5,314 bases of DNA, taken from assembly GCA_012511925.1 (NCBI GenBank), contig JAAZFD010000027.1, positions 1-5,314 of the forward strand, read 5' to 3'. This DNA comes from Clostridiales bacterium. GTDB taxonomy: Bacteria; Bacillota; Clostridia; Christensenellales; CAG-138. The notes under the pieces were generated by a model. It ran no database searches. It was not told the DNA's origin and was given only the letters and a program-made list of their open reading frames with translations. Positions 1-5,217 of this stretch are shown here, in pieces (position 1 is the first letter of the stretch; each line of letters opens with the position of its first letter). Both the position numbers and the translations under genes were made by a program.

Positions 1-57
1 ATTATATACTGTGCTAATTTGTATATTCCTAATACACAAACATAATATTTACATCAT

Positions 58-85
58 ATTATATCTAATCTTATATGTTTGTCAA
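58..85 (-). promoter_or_regulatory. Consensus housekeeping (sigma-A) promoter firing leftward
   Basis: On the minus strand there is a perfect -35 hexamer TTGACA (plus-strand 80-85) and a perfect -10 hexamer TATAAT (58-63), separated by 16 bp. Transcription would start near position 51 and leave the window to the left, so it probably serves a gene beyond position 1 that is divergent from spoIIID. No start codon with a good ribosome site is visible in the remaining 50 bases. The match is exact, but in such AT-rich sequence chance -10 boxes are common; the exact TTGACA at near-ideal spacing is what makes this credible. Confidence 0.6.
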
Positions 86-152
86 ATACTAATTGTAAAC
101 TATTTGCAAATCTTTTTTTCGATTTAATTATTTCTAAGATTTTCAAATATAA

Positions 153-183
153 ATAATAAAAAATAATTATTCGCATATACATT
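153..183 (+). promoter_or_regulatory. Candidate sigma-E promoter of spoIIID
   Basis: ATAATAAAA (153-161) matches the sigma-E -35 pattern TKMATAWWW at 8 of 9 places. TATACATT (176-183) matches the -10 pattern CATACAHT at 7 of 8. The spacer is 14 bp, inside the usual 13-15 range. The predicted start near position 190 gives a leader of about 20 nt to the spoIIID ATG. In Bacillus subtilis spoIIID is known to be transcribed by mother-cell sigma-E, so site and gene agree. The -35 lies in an A/T-only tract, so its share of the evidence is weak; the -10 with its C is the stronger part. Confidence 0.5.
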
Positions 184-211
184 ACAAATCATTCGCAAAC
201 GGGGGTAAAAA

Positions 212-535
212 ATGCAGGTAAAACAGGCTAAAACAGAATATAAACTCGTTTCTCCTAAAAAGATAGGGGAGGAATCCTTTGAATATTCGCACCACATAAC
301 CGAGCGTGTACTTTTAATCGCAAGGTACATAATCGACTACAAAGCGACAGTACGGGCAACTGCATTTCAGTTTTCTATTTCAAAGTCAACTGTTCATAAG
401 GATGTAACCGAGCGTTTGCCTAACATAAACCCCGCTTTAGCACGAGAAGTGAAGAAAATCCTTCAAAAAAACAAGGAAGAGCGTCATATTCGTGGCGGCT
501 TGGCAACAAGGAAGAAGTATTTGTCGATTAAGTGA
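212..535 (+). CDS. spoIIID: Sporulation transcriptional regulator SpoIIID
   Basis: The 107-aa product matches the SpoIIID family: small DNA-binding proteins that act in the mother cell, repressing and activating sigma-E genes before sigma-K takes over. The helix-turn-helix spans about residues 46-69, with the family signature SKSTVHKDVTERLP (58-70 region). The conserved basic C-terminal part follows (RHIRGG at 91-96, then ATRKKY), which in the family also contacts DNA. The start is forced: an in-frame TAA lies at 206-208 and no other ATG, GTG or TTG occurs in frame before the conserved core. The ribosome site is a modest GGGGG (201-205). Compared with the 93-aa B. subtilis protein it carries roughly 20 extra N-terminal residues. 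It runs convergently with dnaN and faces the putative origin. Identification is from recognised family sequence, not a search. Confidence 0.95.
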   Translation: MQVKQAKTEYKLVSPKKIGEESFEYSHHITERVLLIARYIIDYKATVRATAFQFSISKSTVHKDVTERLPNINPALAREVKKILQKNKEERHIRGGLATRKKYLSIK

Positions 536-587
536 GTAATAAAACCTTAGAATTTTATAAAACAAAAACTATGCGTATGTGTTTTTT

Positions 588-620
588 AAAAAATAAGCGG
601 GCGAACACTTAGGTTCGCCC
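588..620 (-). terminator. Rho-independent terminator of dnaN
   Basis: A perfect 8-bp stem GGGCGAAC (599-606) / GTTCGCCC (613-620) closes a 6-nt loop. Read on the minus strand, the stem is followed by GCTTATTTTTT (plus-strand 588-598), a proper U-tract, and it lies about 30 nt after the dnaN stop. On the plus strand the stem is followed by ATACGACTAA without a T run, so it would be a poor terminator for spoIIID, although the hairpin could still protect the 3' end of that transcript. Confidence 0.85.
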
Positions 621-652
621 ATACGACTAATTTATCAATATCTAAGCTCTAA

Positions 653-1771
653 CTACCTATCCACAGGCACAGTTAAATAAAAGAAGCTATTGCCCTTTAC
701 AGGCTTTATAGCGCATGGCCCAAGCCTTTTTGTAAACTCAAAGCACATTTCTTCATCATCTATTACCTTAACAATATCTATAAGGTAACGCGCGTTGAAC
801 TGAATCGAAATAGGCTCTCCCGATAGCAATATGGGCATCTCGTCCGAAAAGCTGCCTATTTCACTATTAACCGAAACATACAGATACTTATCTGTGTATG
901 AAAACTTTACAATGCTGCGTTTATCGTCTTGAGCTACCAAGTACGCACGGTCTATTATCGAATAAAAATCTTTTCTATTAACTATCGCCTTTGTATCGCA
1001 ATCCTTTGGAATTATGGAATCGTATGAAATATAGTTGCCTTCCATGCGCCTGATTATTATTGTAACCTTGTCGGTTTTTATGATTAAATTCTGTTTTGAG
1101 AATAAAAGCACAACCTCGTCAGACGAATCATGCAATATCGAAGCGGCACTTTCTAACAGGCTTGCAGACACTAAAATTTCAGCATTACACTGCAAATCGT
1201 TTAGATTTACTACATTTTCAATCCTTTTAGCGAACTTTAGATTGTCTAATGCTACCATTTCAAGAGTATCATCATAGTATTTTATGAACGAACCCTTTAA
1301 CACCGGGCGTGTATCGTCTTTCAGCGCAAATGGAGCGGTTTGCTTTATCATTCTTTTGAATGTGCCTTGGGGTAAACTTATCTTAACATCGGTTTCTGGC
1401 GAGCTTAGTCCAACAAACTCTTCCGGGTTTATTGTTTGCAATGTCATGCTCATAGCGCCTGAGGTTATTTTAACAGCGTTTTTCTCTTGCTCAAAGGAAG
1501 CCTCGTCAGCTGGCAATTTTTTTACTATTTCGGATAGCATCTTGCCTGGAACAAGCATTTCGCCCATGTAGCTGCTTTCGGTAGAAACAGGTATGGTAGT
1601 TTCAATTTGCATAACAAGATTGAAGCAGGTTAGCGTCATAATATTGTTGCCTATAAGCACGTGAATAAATTCGTATGCACGTGTGTATGAGGATTCAATC
1701 CTTGCAGCAAGTGCAGGATAAACTATTGCTATAGCATCTCTTAGTTCTTGTGTGTTGATGTTTATTTTCAT
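653..1771 (-). CDS. dnaN: DNA polymerase III subunit beta (sliding clamp)
   Basis: The 372-aa product is a beta clamp: a ring-forming dimer that encircles DNA and tethers the replicative polymerase, and also recruits repair proteins through its hydrophobic cleft. The length fits the family (366 aa in E. coli, 378 in B. subtilis), as does the three-repeat fold, with domains of roughly 120 residues each. Recognisable blocks are FALKDDTRPVLKGSFI in the middle (compare FATSTDETRPVLTG-type segments of known clamps), the FNARYLIDIVK segment, and the C-terminal PVKG...YLTVPVDR, which corresponds to the LPVR/MPMRL end of the family. The ATG at 1771 is preferred over the in-frame GTG at 1777 because the ribosome site AGGAG (plus-strand 1777-1781) overlaps that GTG and sits 5 nt before the ATG. 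Unusually, the gene is not preceded by dnaA and not followed by recF; it ends at a terminator and appears to be monocistronic. Its upstream region is the putative origin. Confidence 0.96.
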   Translation of the reverse strand: MKININTQELRDAIAIVYPALAARIESSYTRAYEFIHVLIGNNIMTLTCFNLVMQIETTIPVSTESSYMGEMLVPGKMLSEIVKKLPADEASFEQEKNAVKITSGAMSMTLQTINPEEFVGLSSPETDVKISLPQGTFKRMIKQTAPFALKDDTRPVLKGSFIKYYDDTLEMVALDNLKFAKRIENVVNLNDLQCNAEILVSASLLESAASILHDSSDEVVLLFSKQNLIIKTDKVTIIIRRMEGNYISYDSIIPKDCDTKAIVNRKDFYSIIDRAYLVAQDDKRSIVKFSYTDKYLYVSVNSEIGSFSDEMPILLSGEPISIQFNARYLIDIVKVIDDEEMCFEFTKRLGPCAIKPVKGNSFFYLTVPVDR

Positions 1772-1807
1772 ATTCACTCCTGTATGTGGATAAGTCGCAA
1801 GAGAAAC

Positions 1808-1831
1808 TCTAATTTATTTCAAAAAATTAGA
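1808..1831. repeat. 8-bp inverted repeat in the dnaN leader region
   Basis: TCTAATTT (1808-1815) and AAATTAGA (1824-1831) form a perfect 8-bp inverted repeat with an 8-nt spacer, lying between the origin's AT-rich tract and the dnaN start. Six of the eight pairs are A-T, so a hairpin would be weak. It could be an operator-like site or part of the easily melted region. No convincing promoter for dnaN was found around it: the only TATAAT on the minus strand (1875-1880) lacks a -35 partner. Confidence 0.3.
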
Positions 1832-1865
1832 ACGATACTAAAAACTTCTCTCTGCGCAAAAGCAC

Positions 1866-1923
1866 ATATCTTTTATTATAATATAGTAGCCGTCGTAGTA
1901 GGGGGTGTGGAAACTGTGGAAAA
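1866..1923 (+). other. Basal unwinding element: DnaA boxes, GC run, DnaA-trios, AT-rich tract
   Basis: Reading from right to left, the element has two abutting DnaA boxes (1915-1923 and 1906-1914), a G4 run (1902-1905), six in-phase triplets TAG TAG CCG TCG TAG TAG (1884-1901, plus strand 5'-3'), and an A/T-only stretch (1870-1883) that would melt. This is the order described for the B. subtilis unwinding system: boxes, GC-rich spacer, DnaA-trios, AT-rich region. There, DnaA loads from double-stranded boxes onto a single strand carrying repeated 3'-GAT-5' trios. Four of the six triplets are exact 3'-GAT-5'. The element points toward dnaN, the same polarity as in B. subtilis. The motif is seen directly; the function is inferred from that system. 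Confidence 0.75.
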
Positions 1924-2016
1924 CCACTCCAAACCCGCATAAATACGGAAAAACCTTTGAGGATAACTATATGGAAAAGTGCCTCTTTTATCCTTGTGTT
2001 TTCCACAGTTTCCACA
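1906..2016. repeat. 19-bp inverted repeat made of two DnaA-box doublets
   Basis: The 19 bases at 1906-1924 are the exact reverse complement of 1998-2016, with 73 bp between the arms. Each arm is a pair of abutting 9-mers, TGTGGAAAC and TGTGGAAAA on the left and their complements on the right. Only the left arm is followed by a GC run and DnaA-trios; the right arm instead runs into two further boxes (2016-2024, 2025-2033). The arms may load DnaA in opposite directions. Confidence 0.8.
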
Positions 2017-2047
2017 TATCCACATTTTCCATACCCTTTCCATAAAC

Positions 2048-2166
2048 AATACTATGAATAATGTGGATAACTTGGCTCTTTTTTCTCCTATATTTATCCA
2101 AAAAACTGACTTATCCACATTTTCCACATTGTACCCAAAAAGAATACTATGAATAATGTGGATAAC
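2048..2166. repeat. 24-bp direct repeat, each copy ending in a perfect DnaA box
   Basis: Positions 2048-2071 and 2143-2166 are identical over 24 bp and begin 95 bp apart. Each starts AATACTATGAATAA and then carries the perfect box TGTGGATAA (2062-2070 and 2157-2165). The identity reaches 14 bp beyond the box, so it reflects duplication or a wider binding element rather than the box alone. Between the copies lie three forward boxes (2094-2102, 2111-2119, 2120-2128). Confidence 0.85.
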
Positions 2167-2242
2167 CTGTTTTAATCAGTATTTTATGAATTATACCATA
2201 AAGAGGTGTTAAGTGCAAATAAGAGTGGTAAAATAATAGTAA

Positions 2243-2271
2243 AGAACAAAACTATAAAAACCTGCTATAAT
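2243..2271 (+). promoter_or_regulatory. Candidate extended -10 promoter of the tilS-hpt-galE cluster
   Basis: TGCTATAAT (2263-2271) is an exact extended -10 element (TG, one base, TATAAT). A weak -35 candidate, AGAACA (2243-2248, 3 of 6), stands 17 bp upstream, which extended -10 promoters tolerate. Counting 7 nt from the last T puts transcription start at 2278, the A of the tilS ATG, implying a leaderless or nearly leaderless message. An overlapping second TATAAT begins at 2271 and would start inside the gene. Confidence 0.5.
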
Positions 2272-2277
2272 ATAATT

Positions 2278-3630
2278 ATGTACGAGATTGTAAAAAAAGC
2301 GATTATTACGAACAAGCTCATTCAAGAAGGCGACGAAATACTTGTTGCCCTAAGCGGTGGAGCGGATTCGGTTGCACTTTTGCATTTGCTATTAGAATTA
2401 AAAAAAGAGTTGCACTTTACTCTTAAAGCCGCACATTTCAATCATTGTATAAGAGGAAAAGCAGCGGATAGCGACGAGCAGTTTTGTGTTAAGCTCTGCA
2501 AAAAATGGGAAGTTGAAATTTTCACCGCAAGGGAAGATGTTCCACAATTTGCAAAGGAAAACGGCTACACATTGGAAACTGCCGCTCGAATTTTGCGATA
2601 TGATTTTCTAAACAGCTTAAGCTCTCAAAAAATTGCCGTTGCGCATCATAAAAACGACCAAGCTGAAACGGTTTTAGCACATTTAATAAGGGGTAGCGGA
2701 CTAAAAGGGCTTTGCGGTATGCGGTATATTAGCGGCAAAATTATTCGTCCTCTGCTTGATATTACAAAAAATCAAATAGAAAGCTATGTTGAGAAAAACT
2801 CGCTTGCTTTTTGCACAGACGATACGAATTTTTTGAATGATTCCACAAGAAACAAGCTAAGGCTTGATGTTATTCCGTATATCGAGAATGAATTCAACCC
2901 TGCATTCGTAAATACTTTAACTAATATGGCTAAAAGCATACAAGCAGACGAGGAATTTTTAGAATCTCACGCACAAGCCGCTTATGAAAAGTGCAAAACC
3001 AAAAAAGGTTATAGCAAAACCAAATTATTACGCTTAGAAAATCCCATATTTATTCGAGTGCTTATGCTTGCGTTTGAGAATTTTGGAATTTTTGCCGATA
3101 TTGAGTACAAGCATTTATATGCTATAAAAGATATGCTGGCTTCAACGGGTAACCTTTCACTTGATTTGCCAAATGTGCGTGTTTTTACTTCCTATGATGA
3201 TTTGATTTTTGAAACGCCAAACGAGAGTTTTACGCCACAGGAATTTGACTTCGAGTTTATTGTCGGCAAGGAATACGCATTTTCTGACTATGCTTTATGC
3301 TCAAAAATAGTGGATAACAACGATTATTTAGCCTTTTGTGATTCAATTTGCTTGGATTACGCTAAAATTCCTGATACTTTGCGAATTAGAACAAGGAAAG
3401 CAGGCGATATTTTTTATCCACTTGGTGCAGGCGGCAAAAAAAACCTAAAAGTCTTTCTAATAGATAAGAAAATTGAAAAAGACAAAAGGGATATGACGCT
3501 TTTATGCTTTAAAAATGAGGTGCTGGCTATATTTGATAGAAACGGTGAAAAGCAATTTATCAGCGAAAAGCTAAAGGTAGATGAAAATACAAAACAAATG
3601 CTTGTTTTTATTAGGAGGAAATATGATTAA
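2278..3630 (+). CDS. tilS: tRNA(Ile)-lysidine synthase
   Basis: The 450-aa product is TilS, which uses ATP to attach lysine to C34 of the CAU-anticodon tRNA-Ile so that it reads AUA as isoleucine; this is normally essential. The PP-loop ATP-binding motif SGGADS is at residues 26-31. The family blocks FNHCIRGKAADSDEQF, AHHKNDQAETVLAHLIRGSGLKGL and DDTNFLNDSTRNKLR follow. The C-terminal tRNA-binding part is recognisable from LRIRTRKAGDIFYPLGAGGKKNLKVFLIDKK-type sequence near the end (first 20: LRIRTRKAGDIFYPLGAGGK). The length is close to the 472 aa of B. subtilis. The ATG at 2278 is chosen because it places 25 residues before the PP-loop, as usual. The in-frame GTG at 2206 would add 24 lysine-rich, unconserved residues, and its apparent ribosome site (2201-2206) overlaps that codon. 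No Shine-Dalgarno sequence precedes 2278, which fits the leaderless model. The gene overlaps hpt by 8 nt. Confidence 0.96.
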   Translation: MYEIVKKAIITNKLIQEGDEILVALSGGADSVALLHLLLELKKELHFTLKAAHFNHCIRGKAADSDEQFCVKLCKKWEVEIFTAREDVPQFAKENGYTLETAARILRYDFLNSLSSQKIAVAHHKNDQAETVLAHLIRGSGLKGLCGMRYISGKIIRPLLDITKNQIESYVEKNSLAFCTDDTNFLNDSTRNKLRLDVIPYIENEFNPAFVNTLTNMAKSIQADEEFLESHAQAAYEKCKTKKGYSKTKLLRLENPIFIRVLMLAFENFGIFADIEYKHLYAIKDMLASTGNLSLDLPNVRVFTSYDDLIFETPNESFTPQEFDFEFIVGKEYAFSDYALCSKIVDNNDYLAFCDSICLDYAKIPDTLRIRTRKAGDIFYPLGAGGKKNLKVFLIDKKIEKDKRDMTLLCFKNEVLAIFDRNGEKQFISEKLKVDENTKQMLVFIRRKYD

Positions 3631-4159
3631 CGATTTGACGAGAGTTCTTTTAACTCAAAGCGAGATTGAAAAGCGTGTTAGTGAGCTTGCGGAAGACATT
3701 TCGAAGGATTATACTGATAAAGAGCCTGTTGCAATTTGCATTTTGAAGGGCGCATCGGTTTTCTATTGCGATTTGCTTAGAAAATTGAATTTTCCCGTGA
3801 GAATGGACTTCATGGCGATTTCAAGCTATGGATGCAGTACAAAATCCGCAGGCGAGATTCGCATAAAAAAGGATATTGATTGCGATATTGCTAATTCTCA
3901 TGTGCTGATTGTAGAGGATATTATCGACACAGGCTGTACGCTAAGCAATTTAATTGCGCTTTTAAACCAAAGGAATCCAAAATCTGTTAAAACGGTTTGT
4001 CTGCTTGATAAGCCTAAGCGGCGAAAGGCTACAATACAGCCCGATTATTGCGGATTTGAAATAGAGGATAACTTTGTAGTCGGCTATGGCTTAGACTATG
4101 CTGAACGATACAGAAATTTACCCTACATAGGCATATTAAGTCCAAAAATTTATGAATGA
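3623..4159 (+). CDS. hpt: Hypoxanthine phosphoribosyltransferase
   Basis: The 178-aa product salvages purines by joining hypoxanthine (and usually guanine) to PRPP, giving IMP or GMP. The PRPP-binding motif VLIVEDIIDTGCT is at residues 94-106, the pyrophosphate-loop LKGA at 41-44 and the mobile-loop SSYG at 67-70. DKPKRR (129-134) carries the lysine that reads the purine ring in the family, and GYGLDYAERYRNLPYIG (154-170) is the typical C-terminal block. The ATG at 3623 has a perfect AGGAGG (3613-3618) 4 nt upstream; the in-frame ATG at 3581 lies inside tilS and has no such site. The 8-nt overlap with tilS implies translational coupling, and tilS-hpt is a common Firmicute pair (in B. subtilis followed by ftsH, which is not next here). 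The symbol is hprT in some genomes. Confidence 0.96.
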   Translation: MINDLTRVLLTQSEIEKRVSELAEDISKDYTDKEPVAICILKGASVFYCDLLRKLNFPVRMDFMAISSYGCSTKSAGEIRIKKDIDCDIANSHVLIVEDIIDTGCTLSNLIALLNQRNPKSVKTVCLLDKPKRRKATIQPDYCGFEIEDNFVVGYGLDYAERYRNLPYIGILSPKIYE

Positions 4160-4170
4160 GGAGAAAAAAT

Positions 4171-5178
4171 ATGAAAATTTTACTTACAGGCGGAGCGGGA
4201 TATATCGGCTCTCACACAGCGGTTGAGCTTCTGAACAAGGGTTATGAGATTGTAATAGCGGATAATTTTTCGAACAGCGACCCCAAGGTTTTAGACCGAA
4301 TCAAGCAAATAACCAACAAAACCTTTGTGCATTACGAGGTTGATGTAAGCGATTACAACGCATTTGAAAAGGTATTTATAAAGGAAAAAATCGATACGGT
4401 TATACACTTTGCAGGGTACAAGGCGGTTGGGGAGTCGGTAAAGCTACCTATGATGTACTACGAAAACAATTTGATGGCTACTATCACGCTTATAAATCTT
4501 ATGAACAAGTACGGTGTTGAGAATTGCATATTCAGCTCTTCGGCGGCTGTGTACGATTCGTCTGTCGCAAGGCTATTAACCGAGGAAACGCCTCTTTCCT
4601 GCACGAACACTTATGGCTATACAAAGCTGATGAGCGAACAGATTTTTAAGGATGCAGCACGGGCGAATCCAAGGCTGTCAATAGTTCTTCTACGATATTT
4701 TAACCCCATAGGTTCGCATGAATCGGGTATGATAGGCGACAATCCCAACGGCATTCCGAATAATCTGTTGCCCTTTATCACGCGTGTAGCAATAGGAAAA
4801 TTAGAGCGTTTAAGCGTTTTCGGAAACGATTATGACACGAGAGACGGCACAGGCGTGCGTGATTATATTCATGTGGTTGACCTTGCGCTTGGGCATATTG
4901 CCGCAATAGATTATTGCAAAGAGCATAAGGGAGCAATCGCCATAAACTTGGGTACTGGTAAGGGCTATAGCGTTTTGGAAATAGTACACGCATTTGAGAA
5001 AGCAAGCGGTAGAAAAATTCCCTACGTATTCACAGCAAGGCGAGAGGGAGATGTTGATGAGTATTACGCTTCCACCACTCTTGCAAAGCAGGTGTTGGGT
5101 TGGGAGGCTAAGTTCGGGATAGAACAGATGTGTGCTTCGGCTTGGAATTGGCAGAAACAAAACCCAGACGGATATTGA
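4171..5178 (+). CDS. galE: UDP-glucose 4-epimerase
   Basis: The 335-aa product interconverts UDP-glucose and UDP-galactose with bound NAD, feeding the Leloir pathway and the supply of galactose for surface polysaccharides. It is a short-chain dehydrogenase/reductase fold. The NAD loop GGAGYIG is at residues 7-13, the ribose-binding D31-N32 follows, and the catalytic trio is S124, Y148 and K152 (YGYTK), closely matching S124/Y149/K153 of the E. coli enzyme. The blocks RYFNPIGSHESGMIGDNPNG, DGTGVRDYIHVVDLA and the NPDGY end are characteristic, and the length is normal (about 338). The ATG at 4171 has GAGGAG (4158-4163) 7 nt upstream; the in-frame ATG at 4156 overlaps the hpt stop and lies on that ribosome site. 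No other Leloir genes are visible. D129 in VYD replaces the usual VYG glycine. Other sugar epimerases are possible but less likely given the strong GalE-type blocks. Confidence 0.95.
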   Translation: MKILLTGGAGYIGSHTAVELLNKGYEIVIADNFSNSDPKVLDRIKQITNKTFVHYEVDVSDYNAFEKVFIKEKIDTVIHFAGYKAVGESVKLPMMYYENNLMATITLINLMNKYGVENCIFSSSAAVYDSSVARLLTEETPLSCTNTYGYTKLMSEQIFKDAARANPRLSIVLLRYFNPIGSHESGMIGDNPNGIPNNLLPFITRVAIGKLERLSVFGNDYDTRDGTGVRDYIHVVDLALGHIAAIDYCKEHKGAIAINLGTGKGYSVLEIVHAFEKASGRKIPYVFTARREGDVDEYYASTTLAKQVLGWEAKFGIEQMCASAWNWQKQNPDGY

Positions 5179-5179
5179 A

Positions 5180-5208
5180 CTGCGGTGCAAATTGCATTTG
5201 CTCCGCAG
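5180..5208. repeat. Long hairpin directly after galE
   Basis: CTGCGG-T-GCAAAT (5180-5192) pairs with ATTTGC-T-CCGCAG (5196-5208), giving 12 base pairs around a single T-T mismatch and a 3-nt loop. It begins 2 nt after the galE stop. No T-run follows on the plus strand and none precedes it on the minus strand, so it is not a classical terminator. It may be the first module of the hairpin array that follows, or a 3'-end stabiliser of the tilS-hpt-galE message. Confidence 0.7.
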
Positions 5209-5217
5209 AGTGAATGC

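Larger units (their letters stand above)
1778..2166. other. Putative chromosomal replication origin (oriC), DnaA-box cluster
   Basis: No credible protein gene is visible here; open frames on either strand are products of the repeats. Perfect DnaA boxes (TTATCCACA or its complement) lie at 1785-1793 (-), 2062-2070 (-), 2111-2119 (+) and 2157-2165 (-). One-mismatch boxes lie at 1915-1923 (-), 1958-1966 (-), 1999-2007 (+), 2016-2024 (+), 2094-2102 (+) and 2120-2128 (+). Two-mismatch boxes lie at 1906-1914 (-), 1970-1978 (-), 2008-2016 (+) and 2025-2033 (+). Several stand exactly 9 bp apart, as expected for cooperative DnaA filaments. With the neighbouring DnaA-trio element and dnaN this fits an origin. 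The alternative is a DnaA-regulated promoter region or a titration site, but the density and the unwinding element argue for oriC. Whether a second box cluster exists next to a distant dnaA cannot be seen. Confidence 0.85.

Noticed and set aside
36..82. 9-bp inverted repeat ACAAACATA/TATGTTTGT
   Set aside because: Its arms are separated by 29 AT-rich bases, no T-tract follows, and it overlaps the leftward promoter, so chance in AT-rich sequence is likely.
102..119. Palindrome ATTTGCAAAT followed by a T7 run, as a possible terminator
   Set aside because: The palindrome has no loop, is mostly A/T and would make a very weak hairpin.
1772..1777. Upstream GTG start for dnaN
   Set aside because: The ribosome site AGGAG overlaps this GTG; the ATG at 1771 has correct spacing.
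1827..2127. Small open reading frames on both strands within 1748-2127
   Set aside because: They overlap the DnaA-box cluster, contain repeats of its 9-mers in translation, lack ribosome sites and resemble no protein I know.
2206..2277. GTG start giving a longer TilS
   Set aside because: The added 24 residues are lysine-rich and not family-like, and its AAGAGG overlaps the start codon itself.
4156..4170. ATG start for galE overlapping the hpt stop as ATGA
   Set aside because: The strong GAGGAG lies inside this extension and is correctly spaced only for the ATG at 4171, which also matches the usual GalE N-terminus.
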